Assembly: GCA_015680685.1 (NCBI GenBank)
Contig: MNCI01026937.1
Location: 256,216 to 320,215 of the forward strand
DNA from: Gnetum montanum
Lineage: Eukaryota; Streptophyta; Gnetopsida; Gnetales; Gnetaceae
Direction: 5' to 3'
DNA: 64,000 nt
In this document: positions 25,279 to 36,290 of the stretch, piece after piece
Position numbering within the stretch: the stretch's first letter is position 1
Layout: each line of letters starts with the position of its first letter
Position numbers and translations under genes: made by a program
The notes under the pieces: model-generated
What the model saw: only the letters and a program-made list of their open reading frames with translations
The model's database searches: none
What the model was told of the DNA's origin: nothing

Positions 25279-25540
25279 AAGGCAATCCCTTAGGTTATGC
25301 GGTCAAGACCTAGAATATGTTGTACTAACTAATGAGTAATACAACTTTATATGCAGGAGGATTCAAGCGAGGTTATCTATAGATTGCCTTGACATGGAGG
25401 CAAAACGAAAAGGCAATCCCTTAGGTTATGCGGTCAAGACCTAGAATATGTTGTACTAACTAATGAGTAATACAACTTGATATGAAGGAGGATTCAAGTG
25501 AGGTTATTTATAGATTGCCTTGACATGGAGGCAAAACGAA
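25279..25540 (+). repeat. 131-bp tandem duplication in B1 leader
   Basis: Two adjacent units (25279-25409 and 25410-25540) starting AAGGCAATCCCTTAGG and ending GGCAAAACGAA. They differ at only a handful of positions, far fewer than the LTR pair, so this duplication is much younger than the insertion. Confidence 0.9.
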
Positions 25541-25559
25541 ACTATGAGCTAATCCACTA

Positions 25560-27500
25560 GGATGGATGAGAGTATATCCCTTCCTCATTCGACATCACCC
25601 CACTCATGGAACCCCATCATTGACTATGAACCCAGCTCATCTGAGCATGTGAGTGCGACGTAGGAATAGATTATGAGGAAGTCCTATATGAGGAAGAGAA
25701 CAAGTTTGAAGCTTGCTTCGAGTATGAGGGCCCCTTCCACATTGCCTTCCAATAAGTAATCCTTTGTTTGGCCCCTTGATTTAGTTCACTCATTCTCCTT
25801 GAGATGGTCATAGCACTAGTATCACCTTCCCACTCCATCAAGCCTAGGTTAATGCTTGTAGTAGCAACACATCAGACGTAATATATGCATTATGATGCAG
25901 TAGCTTCCCTTAACTTGCCCTTTGTAGCATCATCACAACTTTTTTAGTCATCTCTACATGTAGCAACCATATCAACTCAACCTACACCCACATAGGGCCT
26001 GTTCCTAGGTTCCAAATGACTCAGGCATCCTACATCCTGCCTATTTTATTGGTGCCTTCAGTGTTAGCCCAACCCATGCATGCATTTCTTGCCCTAATCA
26101 CTATGCTCGTAGCACAGCTAATGCATCAAGTGGATTATGTAGTTCAACAATCAACAACTAGGTCATGAACCACACAGCCAGCCCAACAACAGATAGCACA
26201 ACTAGCTTAGTTAGCTAGAGCATCTCAAAACTTAGACCAAGCATTCTAGTTGATCTAAAGCTTGATTGAAGAGGTGAAGTGACTCAAAGCTACCTCCTCC
26301 AAAATTATCAATGTGGTGAACTTTTACCAGGATGACCCTATAAGTGCTACCGTTCTACCTCTAACTCTTTCGGCTAGGGTCCCATTACCTTAATTCATCA
26401 AATACAATGGTTAGGGAGACCCTAATGCACATTTGGTCACATTTAGGTCTAAGTACCTCTTGTTGTAAGCATGGTCGCATGCCATCACACACATGTTTGC
26501 CATGTCACTGACTGGTGAAGCATTAGATTCATACTATGCACTACCTAGAGGCTCTATCTTCTCTTTGGAAGACCTATTTAGCTAATTCATAATGCACTTC
26601 AAATATAATTTGAAGCCAAAGGCAACCTTAGACCAACTAATGCAAGTCAAGCAGGGCCACCTAGAGCTTGTGCAAAATTCATTCAATGTTGGAGTGCCTT
26701 GCTAAATGAAATACGAGAGCCCATAGCAGAAGCACATCTCTTAACCATTTTTAGGGTGCAGCTAATGACTTTATGAAGTCAAATCTATACTACCTAGGCT
26801 TGTAGTCCCTAAGCCAAGCCTTCACTTAAACCAAAAGCATAGAGGATGTAGTAGAAGCTAGCAAGGACCTGGCCTATGTGGCCTATAAAAACCAGCATGT
26901 AAGGAGAGACAAGGACAAGGGAAAGTAGAATACAACAGTGGCAACCATAGCCAAGGAGGTCAAGGTAACCAACCAGGGGTCGATGTGTAGGTTTCCCAAA
27001 GTCTTGGCTAACAACAAAGTCATCAACGCTAGTGCCAAGGAAATCAACCAGCCTACATCCTTTGTGGCCACAACGCAAGTTGTTTAGAGGCTCAACTTTG
27101 AGCACAAGGATCGCTCTAAGTATACCCCACTGTTGCTAAAGCCTTTAGAGCTATTGGACCAACTACTAAAAGCTGAATGCATCCAATACAAGCAAATTTT
27201 TGAGGATGCTTGCAAAAAATATAATAGGTATTGCAAGCTACTAAGAAATCCCACATTGGTAGCACCAAATGAGCCCCTGGTCCCAAGGCATTTTAGGTTG
27301 GACAAAATTTGCCACTACCACTAGTTGCCTGACCATAGCATAGAATTTTGCCTAGCTTTGCAAGATGATTTGCAAAGGATGATCAATAGAGGTAAGTCGG
27401 TGCTTGATACTGCAAACCAAATTAGGCCTCAAAACCAGTCCATGAGGATGTACAATGATCCTCTAAACATAGATGATGCAACTATGTCATAAATGCTATC
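25560..27500 (+). pseudogene. gag of B1
   Basis: The recognisable core at about 26385-26870 contains FIKYNG, GDPNAHL, an S-L-T-G-EAL-(D)SYYALP stretch and SIFSLEDLFS, matching the plant retrotransposon Gag domain (typical P-F--Y-G--DP--HL followed by ---G-A--WY--L and SW--L---F). It forms the capsid. The upstream part from about 25560 and the downstream part to about 27500 show scattered open pieces, including 27133-27324 on the plus strand. In-frame stops are common. I did not find a clear zinc knuckle. It sits between the leader and the protease as expected for Tat elements. Confidence 0.7.
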
Positions 27501-27696
27501 AGCATTAATGATGACCTGGAACTAGTGTAGTAACCATTTGTGATTTGAGTGCCCTCAAGTAGTGCAAGGGTCCCCTCAGCCCCCATGAGTTTGTGGCCCC
27601 CTTTTGTTGTTAGAGCTCCACCTCAAGCACCCACAACATCCTTCATAGTTAGGGTCCTCCAGCATGTTGCATCAATAGCAACCACTTAGCTATCAT

Positions 27697-28643
27697 TTGT
27701 CATCAGAGTGTCACAACATGATAGACTTCATGGACACATTAGCCCAAGTTAAGCAAGCACTCAAAAAAAAAAATATGACATTGAGCTTGTATGACTTTAT
27801 CATGACCTCCCCTGCTCACCATGAAGCACTAGTGCAGATGTTGACCTTCATTCCAATTATGGAGGACATCCCTGTAGATGAGAACTCCATCCATGTAGTG
27901 ATGTTGCCCCTTGCACCATAGGAATCAAGTTCCACATCCCTAGAATTTCACAATGAAGTAATTAAGATCAATCTCAAGAGGGGCAAGGTCATAACAGCTC
28001 CAATGTTTATTATCATACACATTGGGCAATGTAAGATTTGTAGAGTGCATGTTGATGACAGAGCAGCCATAAATGTAATAGCATACATTGTCATGGACAA
28101 GCTAGGCTTCATAGATCAAAGCAAGCCAACAAAAACCATGTGCTTGAAATCCTTCAATGGATCATGTGTCATCGTCAAGGGCACCATAACTATAGCTTTT
28201 GTAAAGGAAAGTAATTTCCCACCACTACCGAATTCATTGTCATCGAAGAGATGTTGGGCTTTAACCTAATATTGGGAAAACCTTGGTTGGCCTAGTTACA
28301 AGCTATCTCCTCTCTGATTCATTAAGAGATCCACCTTCCATACAAAAGTGGTGAAGTTATCATCTACAGTGATAACGCTACCCCTTTGGCCATCAACAAC
28401 ATAGATATGGAGCAAGGGTTAGAGGTTGAGTTTCCTGATGATGCACCTATGATAGACAATGAAACACATGAGGTGAACCCACTTAAAACAGTAGTAGAAG
28501 CCAATGGGCTCCCGAAGGATGCCCTTTGGGCAAAGTTTCCCTTTGATGTAGCAGGTGAAGGTCACCAGAAATACTTGGTAGTGCAATCTAGATCCTATGC
28601 ACCCCTAACCTACATTGGGTTAGGAAGAAATTACATGACTAAG
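27697..28643 (+). pseudogene. protease region of B1
   Basis: Open pieces at 27697-27921, 28003-28269 and 28386-28670. The first includes an acidic run before the protease. The second holds CRVHVDDRAAINVIAYIVM, equivalent to the Tat-type active site (usually VDGGSS/A-N-). The catalytic Asp is present but the following Gly-Gly has become Asp-Arg. CLKSFNGSCVIVKGTI and then, after a frameshift, LGKPWL match the flap and second protease motifs. The third piece carries TPLAINNIDMEQG, seen downstream of the protease in this lineage. The likely end of this exon is the AAG/GTATCC site at 28643/28644. Confidence 0.7.
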
Positions 28644-28924
28644 GTATCCCATTTGTCCAAAATGTGCTAGGTGCCTACCTGCTATTTTCTTCTATGCACC
28701 CTATACCTTACTCTTTGCTTATGTTGCATTTGTGTTGCATTAGATTAGCATGGTAGCATGTTATTTGCATTTAGCTTGATTTCTTAGATTACACATTTAT
28801 TTTCTTAGTTTGCACATTCATCCTCTTTATTTACATATTTGCTTGTTAGTTTACACTTCCACAGTCATTTCTTTAATGCATGAAAACATCAAAATGCATG
28901 AAAATCGTAAAAGCCAAAATTACA

Positions 28925-29200
28925 AAGAGAGAGGTAGCAATGTGTGGCCCACTATGGTCTTAAATTAGCAACTTGCAACTTGGAATGGCTTAAAACTATC
29001 ACTTTTAATCCCCTTATAGAGGCCTAAAATGGCCTTAAACTATAGCTATGGCCCACCATGGCCTTAAGTTGGGTAACTCCATGGTCTACTATGTCCTTAA
29101 AGTGGCAACACATAACCTAAAATAGCCAAAAACTAGCATCAGCCCTCTTGCTATGGCCTTAAGCTAGCATGGGGCCCAGTATTGTTATCACTCGCAATGG
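28925..29200 (+). repeat. short imperfect repeats, CCTTAAACTAGC type
   Basis: A degenerate array of about 25-45-bp units with TGGCCTTAAA(C/G)TAGC and GGCCCACTATGG. The same motif family makes up the larger array after integrase (38215-38760). Confidence 0.6.
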
Positions 29201-29559
29201 CCCAGACTCACATACTCATAACAAATGGAATAAAATCATCATATAGGGATAGAAGTTTGCACATTATACTTAGCAAATAATCATCCATAGCAAATGTAAT
29301 ATGAATAGCATCACATAGCAACAATGTAGCAAAAAAGCCCAATGGAAGGTACATTTGGTCATTCTCAACTAGTAGCGTTAGGTGGGGGTGGAGGGTTTGC
29401 ATCCTTTATCGGGTCGCTAGGACTTGCAACATTGCTTGGTACCTACCACAACCATTAAAAAATATGCATGATTAGTAAGCAAGCATGCATTACATGAGCT
29501 AACTCAAAATTAAAAAAAAAGAAAAAGAAAACATAAAAAACTAACTTGGAAGGACCCCG

Positions 29560-30330
29560 CATTGGTGAGTTTTGGAGGTAACTTTCCAAGGCCAACCTCC
29601 AAGTGGTGGAGGATCTCAGCTTCAAAAAGTTGCATCCAGTCTTCCTAGCCACAGTCAATACCCACAAGGCTCTTGCCTTTGTCCACGATGGTTCATGCAG
29701 ATGGCTCCATGGAAAATGTGGCAGAAGAGGCCTCTCCAGAGGAGGTGATGAGCTACCTCATGGGGAAGTCACTCATGACCATATGCTATGCTTGGTTCCC
29801 ATTGGTCACCTCAAGAAACATCTCAAGGTGATGGCTTTTGGTAGACTCTTCCTTGTACCATTGTAGGTACACGTCACGCTTCCACTTGTACTGATGCTTG
29901 TGATTCTTCTACATCTATCCCCACCGATAAATCTTTGTACTATAATTCTTCCAATCTTGATTCTTCTAAGTAAGCAAATCCATCTAGAGCTATTACTCTA
30001 CCAGCTCCTGCGTGGCCTTGTTCTTATCTTTGAGAGCTGTCCAATACCTGGCATACTTAATCTCGGAGGTACGCTAGGTGCGATCTCCCCATAATCTAGC
30101 TGCTATGAAGTCATATCTAGATTGAAGATCCTTTATCTTCTCATCTTGGCTAGTCACCCTCTCTTGTAAATCATGCACATGTTTCCACAGGTACTCATTA
30201 GAGTGCTTGCAAACCCATAACAACTTTTCACAAGAAAGCGTGAACTTGTTAGATGTCTTGTACATGTGACGAGGCACCTGATCAACTTTAGGAGGAAGGT
30301 TAGGTAGAGCATCCACCATTGCCACCTTGC
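29560..30330 (-). pseudogene. antisense coiled-coil ORF in B1 interval
   Basis: The minus strand from 30325 opens for 83 codons (MAMVDALPNLPPKVDQVP...), including a charged heptad-like segment (HDLQERVTSQDEKIKDLQSR) that suggests a coiled coil. After one stop it continues RYWTALKDKNKATQELVE in the same frame. Further antisense pieces reach 29560. I do not recognise the family. It could be a captured host gene or an accessory element protein. It is opposite to the B1 genes and lies in the same cassette as the phosphatase-like fragment. The corresponding part of B2 is outside the window. Confidence 0.4.
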
Positions 30331-30835
30331 TTGGATTCCACTACAGCTTAGGACCTATAGGCATACAATAACTGATTAATCTCAATCAAAAACTAAGCAT
30401 TTAAGCAGTAAGCAAGATAGCATAAAATGAAATAGCTGGATTTAGGTTCACTTGTCACAAGTGGTACATCATGTCCTTAACAATGCCTTCCATGAAGGCA
30501 AGTTTATTTGGCATCTCTACCCATGGCTCCATGCGGTAGGTAGATGTAGGACCACTAGTGGGAATATGTGATGCTACAATACAATGATGCAATTAGCACA
30601 TGACCTAACATAGCTTAAGATACCAGAGTAAACAAGGAAAGATAGATGACAATAAGAGTAAATTACCTAGAAAGCCCTTAGGTGTGAGTGCAGGAGGCTC
30701 ACCTAGCTCTGTACCATCAAGAAAAGTGTCAAAATCACCCTTGTTGGGGTGGAGCAACCCCTCTTCTTCCAACGACCAGAGGGCCTTTGTCGCCTTGTGG
30801 AGCTCATCTCCATGAGCTACCTCCTCCTCAACCCA

Positions 30836-30846
30836 GGGGGGGGGGG
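30836..30846 (+). repeat. G homopolymer (about 11)
   Basis: A run of G inside the intron-like interval. It is a common site of sequencing or replication length error and lies between two short antisense segments. Confidence 0.8.
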
Positions 30847-30989
30847 TGCGGCTTCCTCCGCTACCACCTTAGCTGCTACTCTTATAGCCCTCTCTTCTCT
30901 TTCTACCACAAACACACATACATGTAAGGTATAGAATCATTAGCTAACTAACATTATAGCATAAAAAATAACATAAAAAAATACATGCA

Positions 30990-31760
30990 TAAATACAACT
31001 AAAGCATCTACCATCTATGAATACTAATGTGCAACATCCTCATGCAAATCTTGTAGCTTAATGTAGATCTTTTTGCTGCTTGGCTTCATGATCTTAGGGG
31101 TAGCTTTCTCTTAAGGATGCAGCCTCTTGATCTTGGCCTTGGATGACCCCACCATTGTTTCTATGTAGCGGTCCACCTTGCTCATGTCCCCAGTGCCAAC
31201 TGAAGGATCCCCACCCACACTATTGCACGAATAATGCAAGTGTCCCATAGGAACCTTGGTCATTACTAACAACGACTCATCGATCTCCTTTGGAGGATCC
31301 TACACATGTGTGATTAAAAACATATGTTTGATCCATGGTCAGGAAAGCTACTCATGGTACTACACCGTCCATCATCCATCATCCCACACAACCAGAAGCT
31401 TCACAAACCTTCGCAGGTATCTTGTGAAGAACCTGAAGTGGACATGGGACCTCACCTAAAGGTTGAATCAAAGTTAAAAAAATCTCTGCATGCAGATTAT
31501 TGGCTATGTATGTGGTCCAATTGAATCTTGTACCCTCTAGCAGCACCTCCTTTATCACCTATGCCTATTCCACCCCTAGGATCTTTCCTTGGGAGAGTAG
31601 CTTTAGAAAGACACGAGTGCAAAATAAAGGGTAGAGCTCCCACACCTCAGGCACCTACACATCTTTGATCGATATGCCTTTGTGAGATTGAGCCGCCTCC
31701 AACCAATCCTTAATCTCCTCTTTGCGGTCCACCTCCCTATTGGCCTTATTGATAATCATC
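30990..31760 (-). pseudogene. antisense segment resembling plant transposon protein domain
   Basis: The minus strand from about 31760 reads NREVDRKEEIKDWLEAAQ, then VPEVWELYPLFCTRVFLKLL and, past two stops, FNWTTYIANNLHAEIF. A W--I---L--EI pattern after an E-W--F run is seen in the putative plant transposon protein domain of many plant elements. Quality falls off toward 31000, where frames shift several times. It may be a separate captured ORF or part of one large antisense gene with its neighbours at 31790-33060. I am unsure of the family. Confidence 0.3.
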
Positions 31761-31769
31761 AAGCATCAG

Positions 31770-32110
31770 CAGGAATGCCAAAGAGATCATCGAAGAAGGC
31801 ATCACTAAGGTCTAGCACTATTGTCAAGTCAAGCACCTAGGTGACAAACCTCTTGACATTGCTGCTAAAGGAGTTGATGATAGTGACCATTTTAGCCATT
31901 GGGATACTCAGGCTAAGGGCCAAGAATAGGTCCATTAACCTGGCACACATGAGCTGAGCTATCAGTGCATCTAGCACTTTGTGGCATAGCCAGTGTTGTG
32001 CACCTTCCACGTCCCCATATTTTATGATGAGGGTGGCCTTTGTGCAACCCTTGGTAACTACCATCACCTTGGCTGAGGCAACTACTGTTGTAATACAAAG
32101 CAAAACAAGG
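31770..32110 (-). pseudogene. antisense conserved exon-like block of unknown family (B1)
   Basis: On the minus strand, after an acceptor-like TATTACAACAG, an open piece runs VVASAKVMVVTKGCTKATL, then KYGDVEGAQHWLCHKVLDAL and RLMDLFLALSLSIPMAKM. It ends near FDDLFGIPADA. The matching block of B2 (63257-63621, plus) keeps most residues (KYGDVEGAQH, RLMDLFLALSLSI, LFGIHAD). It lies downstream of the phosphatase-like fragment in the same orientation, so it may be another exon of the same or an adjacent captured gene. I do not recognise the family. Confidence 0.5.
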
Positions 32111-32339
32111 TTAGCATTTCATCATGCAAATAAGGCAAATTGAAGGGCATACGCACAAAAACATGAGCCAAAATGTAGATATGTACATGGCACAAAAGGA
32201 GTACGAGATGGGGGAGGTGCTATAGACACCTCCTTAGAGTTAATCTTACTAGTAGCCCATTTCTCATCTAACTAGCTATAGGTCTTGCATCACTTGTACA
32301 CCTTCCAGTGATGGGAGATATATGTATCTAGATCACATC

Positions 32340-33060
32340 CCATCTGCTTAATCATGGTTGCCTAAACATTCTTGCTAGATGAGAAAACCTCTAAGGCAGT
32401 GTACGTTAAGGTCAGAGCATCGGGATCATCATGTAGGCCATCTTCATCAACTGTGAACCTAGCAATCAACCATAGAACCATTAGCAATTTAACATGAGCA
32501 ACTAGCAAAAAACACTACATAAGCCATAGAAGCATTTACCCTTTGATGAAGTAGATGGTTCCATGTGGGTTCTAGAATAAAGTATGCAACCACTATGTGA
32601 TGAAAAGGGTGTTGCTCTTGTTATAACAAGCAAACCCCTTCATGCACCATACTCTAGATAATTATTGAATGTCCCTAGGACCTTTGCTTAAGCCTCTTAC
32701 CCCATCAATGTTAGTAGTGGACTCATTTGAGACAAACTTCAGAATGCTTTGGTTAGCCCCAGGTAGCAGTGTCTTAGTGATAACACTCATAGCCTCAACT
32801 ACCAAGTGTGACCACATGATCACATTGAATTGCTGCAATAGGTACTTTAGGAGCTCCCGAGCCCTTGATCGGAACCACACTGCTTGACAATCCACTCGCA
32901 TGTTTGGCACAAGGGTGTTGGAGACATGTTTGCTTATGTAACACAGGATGCCCATGAGCTCAACTACAATCAAAATAAGTTTCAGCAACACACTGCAATC
33001 ATTAAGCAATAGGAAAAGCATTAGTATACACTCATAGATGCAAAATTTTGATATACACAT
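32340..33060 (-). pseudogene. antisense FCP1/NIF-like (HAD-fold) phosphatase gene fragment in B1
   Basis: The minus strand from the acceptor at 32993-32994 reads LLKLILIVVELMGILCYI, matching the N-terminal strand of NIF/FCP1-like phosphatases (usually LVLDLNG-L). Next come AVWFRSRARELLKYLLQQF and NVIMWSHL, the family's R-PG---FL-----F-V--WSS motif, then VSNESTTN and, after a stop, CYNKSNTLFI (family Y-ESNTLL-DD) and NPHGTIYF. An intron follows (32459-32539, GTAAAT...GCTAG), then FTVDEDGLHDDPDAL. Such enzymes dephosphorylate Ser/Thr, typically on the RNA polymerase II tail. The nucleophile Asp is Glu here, and stops are present, so it is inactive. B2 holds the same fragment. Confidence 0.65.
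32459..32539 (-). other. retained intron inside the captured phosphatase-like gene (B1)
   Basis: 81 bp on the minus strand, donor AAAG/GTAAATGC and acceptor TTGATTGCTAG/GTTCAC. The B2 counterpart at 62851-62929 is 79 bp with donor GAGG/GTAGGTGC and acceptor TTAATGCTAG/G. Coding resemblance resumes on both sides. Confidence 0.6.
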
Positions 33061-34741
33061 TATAAATTATTAACATAAATTAACAAAAATGCCTAATTTT
33101 GATAATGCATCCTATAGGACATCAATTAACTTGTTTGACATGTCTAGTATTCATTGGGGTACATCCTACTTTGCAGGATTAACATCATCTATGATTAACA
33201 ATTTTTTTCTAACTCTGGATTACCTCAGTGGAGAGCGTAGTCCCAAAAATAGAAATTTTGACTAACACTTATGGTAACTACCCTCTCAACTCTCAACACG
33301 TAGAGAGCATAGTTTTGGCCCATGGCTATGGAGAGCGTAGTCTCACACTATGCCATGCCTATTGCACTAGCTAGGCTCAATCATGACCCTTCCTCTCCCT
33401 CACCAATGCTACCCTATGTGCAACCTTGGGTGCAGCCCCCAAAGCCCCAAAATCCTACTCATGGCACCAACGGACCTGCACTTGCAGTCTAGAGCATAAT
33501 TTGTAGGATTGTCCTTGTAGCAAAAAATAAAAAAAAATGAAAGAGAAAATGCGCATGCATAGACAGTGTGAAAATGGATTTTGGTTTCGTCCCCACCATT
33601 GCTAGAAATCCTAGCATGGATTGTAGTCATGTTGTGTGGAGCATGATGGTAGTCATGACACTTGTGGCTACGCTGTGATGCGTAGTGCATGGGGCCCTAA
33701 GCCCCACATTGCCCAAAATAAGAAAAGGACAAAACCCAAAAAATGTGAAAAGAAAAACTCGATGCATGTTGGTAGCCATGGCCTTAAACCTCGTCACCAC
33801 CAACATAGAAAAAATAAACAAACGAAAAACAATGTGACATGCAAATCATAGCTGTGGCCCCCTGCAGTTGCATTGCAGTATGTAGTGGCAGCCATGGCCC
33901 TTGTGGCCATGCTGTAGTGCATGATGCACAAGGTCCTAATACCACGCATTCGTGAGGAAAAATAGAAAAAAATGAAAAAACCTCAACATGGATGGCAGCA
34001 GTAGCTCCCCCCCCCCCCCCAANATGCTTCCTAAAGCCCCAAAACCCTCCAAAAATTGCAAAAAAAAAAAATAGAAATAAGAATAAAGGGGGAGAGCATA
34101 GTTAGTGTATCTAGTAGATGTAGATGTCCTCCTCCCCTTCACACATGCTTGTGATAGGTGGCTTAGTGCCCTTTCCCCCTTGGCAACGCTCACTAGCCTT
34201 AGGTGAGTGCATGTGCTCCAGCACATCATCTTCCTTAGGACTACACCTTCCACTGATGGCAAAGATAAAAGCAGCAACAAGACTACACTCCCAACATCAC
34301 AGTGAAATGGAAAAAATGATAAGTTATCATGGTAAAACTGTGCCTATATACCCTCTTGGGGTCATTTAATGATCCACTAACTAAGGACTATGCTCACCAC
34401 CAAATGCCAGTGGAGAGCATAGTTGGGTGAGAGCATAGTCAACCATTTTAAGCCTAAAAAGATGATTTTCTATTGCCCTGTTGACACGCAAATTAATTTT
34501 GCTCCCTAAGCCTAGCCAGCCCTCCTTAGAATGAAATGTTTGGCATGTTGTTGATCTGGTAAGATCTAAAATTGGCACGCATATGGCCTGCTGAGCCCTA
34601 AAACTGACACAAACATGTTTACCTTCCATAGCAATTTACATGCATGCTTAAGTAAAATTTATTCGATTGATTTTTCTCATTTGTGCATATTAACTTTTTC
34701 AAACAGGTTCCACTTAATATGTTTCTAGCTTATTCTTGTAG
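33061..34741. other. distal part of B1 interval with LTR-like motifs
   Basis: Upstream sequence of the antisense gene, then repeated GGAGAGCGTAGT motifs (first at 33230-33241) and CC/GG-rich lines like CTAAGCCCCA. A 14-bp C run (34007-34020) is followed by an ambiguous base at 34023. The last 120 bp match B2 60300-60430. No sense gene is seen. Confidence 0.5.
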
Positions 34742-35700
34742 GAACATGACATGGTTATGCACGAGTAGATCTTCTCATCTTTGACCCTCACGGGGCCTTG
34801 TGGCAACATTAATCAGTGCATTGACCATCATTGCCTAGACCTCAAGCCTACAACCTACAATGAATACATAGCATCCGTAGAAGCACCACCAGATTAGCCT
34901 AACCATCTAGTTAAGGCTTTTAATCTAGAGGCAAGGGATGTCATAGAGGATCCCCTTGTTAAGATTCCTATGGCAACATACAATAGTGAGGAAAGAACAC
35001 TGAAACTAAGCTCCTCGCTAGAACTTGAGCATGCTCAAGACATCGCTAGAGTGCTTAATGATAACATTAAAGTATTTTCATGGCCATACAAGGACATGTC
35101 GAGCCTAGATCCCTAGCTAGTCTAGCATAACATGATTCTTGATCCTTGCATTAAACTAGTTAAACAAAAAGTGTGTAAGGTTCAACTTGAGGTGGCGTTG
35201 GTAGTCCATGATGAAATCACCAAGCTTTACAAGGCTGGTTTCATTCAGGCTATTGACTATGTAGATTGGGTCTCCAACATTGTAGTTGTGCCTAAGAAAA
35301 ATGGAAGTATACACATTTACATAGACTTCCAGAACCTGAAAAAGTCAACCATCAAAGAAAACTTCCTGTTGCCCAGTATTGATCAACTACTCGAAACCAC
35401 AGCTGGAAAAACCTTGTTGTCCTTCATGGATGGGTCCTTGGGCTACAACCAAATTAGGATTAACCTTGAGCACTAGCTTAGTACAACCTTTATGACCCCC
35501 TGGGGTACATTTTGCTACACAATGATGCCTTTTGGACTAAAGAATGTAGGAGCAACATACTAATGAGAAATGACCTATATCTTTAGCAACAACATGCTAA
35601 GTTTGCTTAATGACTATGTAGATGATATAGAAGTTAAGGCAAAGGTGGCCCAAAACCATGCAAATGACTTAGACTTAGTGCTTAAATGTTGCCTAAAACA
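34742..35700 (+). pseudogene. reverse transcriptase of B1
   Basis: After the acceptor, the coding resemblance starts EHDMVMHE and passes EIDPLVKIP-like linker sequence to the Tat hallmark (YKDMSSLDP). RT motifs follow in order: EITKLYKAGFIQ, WVSNIVVVPKKNGS, IYIDFQNLKKSTIKENF, LSFMDGSLGYNQIRI, TTFMTPWGTFCY, and YVDD (35615-35626), the catalytic pair. The 35132-35476 piece is open for 114 codons. Several stops elsewhere (for example near 35098 and 35474) make it non-functional. Normally it copies element RNA into DNA inside the particle. B2 carries the same domain with YIDN in place of YVDD. Confidence 0.9.
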
Positions 35701-35879
35701 CAATTAGGCTAAACCCCAAGAAGTATGTTTTTGGCATTAGAACAGGTAGGATGCTATGCTTTGTAGTATCTGAAGCAGGGATACGTGTAGATCTTGACAA
35801 GGTTAAGGCCATAACCAACTTAGCACCACCTACTAACCTTAAGGAGTTATGAGGGTTACAGGGTAGACTACAATTCATA

Positions 35880-36290
35880 TGTAGGTTTATTTCTTGGTTA
35901 ATTGATAAGCTACAACCAATGCAACATTTGCTCAAGAAAGAAGCCCACTTTGAGTGGACCACTCAATGCCAACAAGCATTCAACAACATTAAGCAAGAGC
36001 TAGCACAACTACCTATGGTTCACCCTCCACAAGGAGATAAGCCTTTTTACATCTACCTTGCCACTTCCAACATGTCCATCGCTTCCTTGCTTTGCCCAAA
36101 GCAAGATGACAACGTAGAGGTCCTAGTCTAATACCTAAGTCATGAATTAATAGCCCATGAAATGAGATACAACAACATGAATAAGTATTGCCTTACCTTA
36201 GTCTTCTCACTAAATAAGTCGAGGCATTACCTCTTTTGTAGCCAAGTTAACATCATTTGCAAGAACAATGTACTCTAAGCTATAATAATG
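35880..36290 (+). pseudogene. RNase H (retroviral type) of B1
   Basis: Starts in the connection region (RFISWLIDKL, then HFEWTTQCQQAF) and continues KPFYIYLATSNMSIASLL, then YLSHELIAHEMRYNNMNKYC and LVFSLNKSRHYLF. These correspond to the ordinary Ty3/gypsy RNase H that follows RT and removes RNA from the hybrid. The first catalytic Asp of the family (often L-DAS) reads L-AT-S here. It is open over 35919-36131 and stops near 36130. A second, different RNase H follows, as in Tat elements. Confidence 0.8.

Larger units (their letters stand above)
28644..34741 (+). other. intron-like interval between protease and RT in B1
   Basis: About 6.1 kb with no sense-strand element protein. It starts with a donor-like AAG/GTATCC and ends with a pyrimidine-rich TTTCTAGCTTATTCTTGTAG before GAACATGAC. 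B2 shows the same acceptor on its minus strand (60308-60310 next to GTCATGTTC), although the interval itself has diverged. Ogre elements are known to carry an intron at this place. Near its start (28925-29200) and end (about 34540-34620) it contains short repeats related to those after integrase. Between them lies an antisense gene cassette, then a stretch (33225-34450) with LTR-like GAGAGCGTAGT motifs. The donor is less certain than the acceptor. Confidence 0.55.

Noticed and set aside
33627-34280. Open frames on both strands in the distal intron-like interval
   Set aside because: Low-complexity, repeat-like text crossing a C14 run and an N. No family resemblance.
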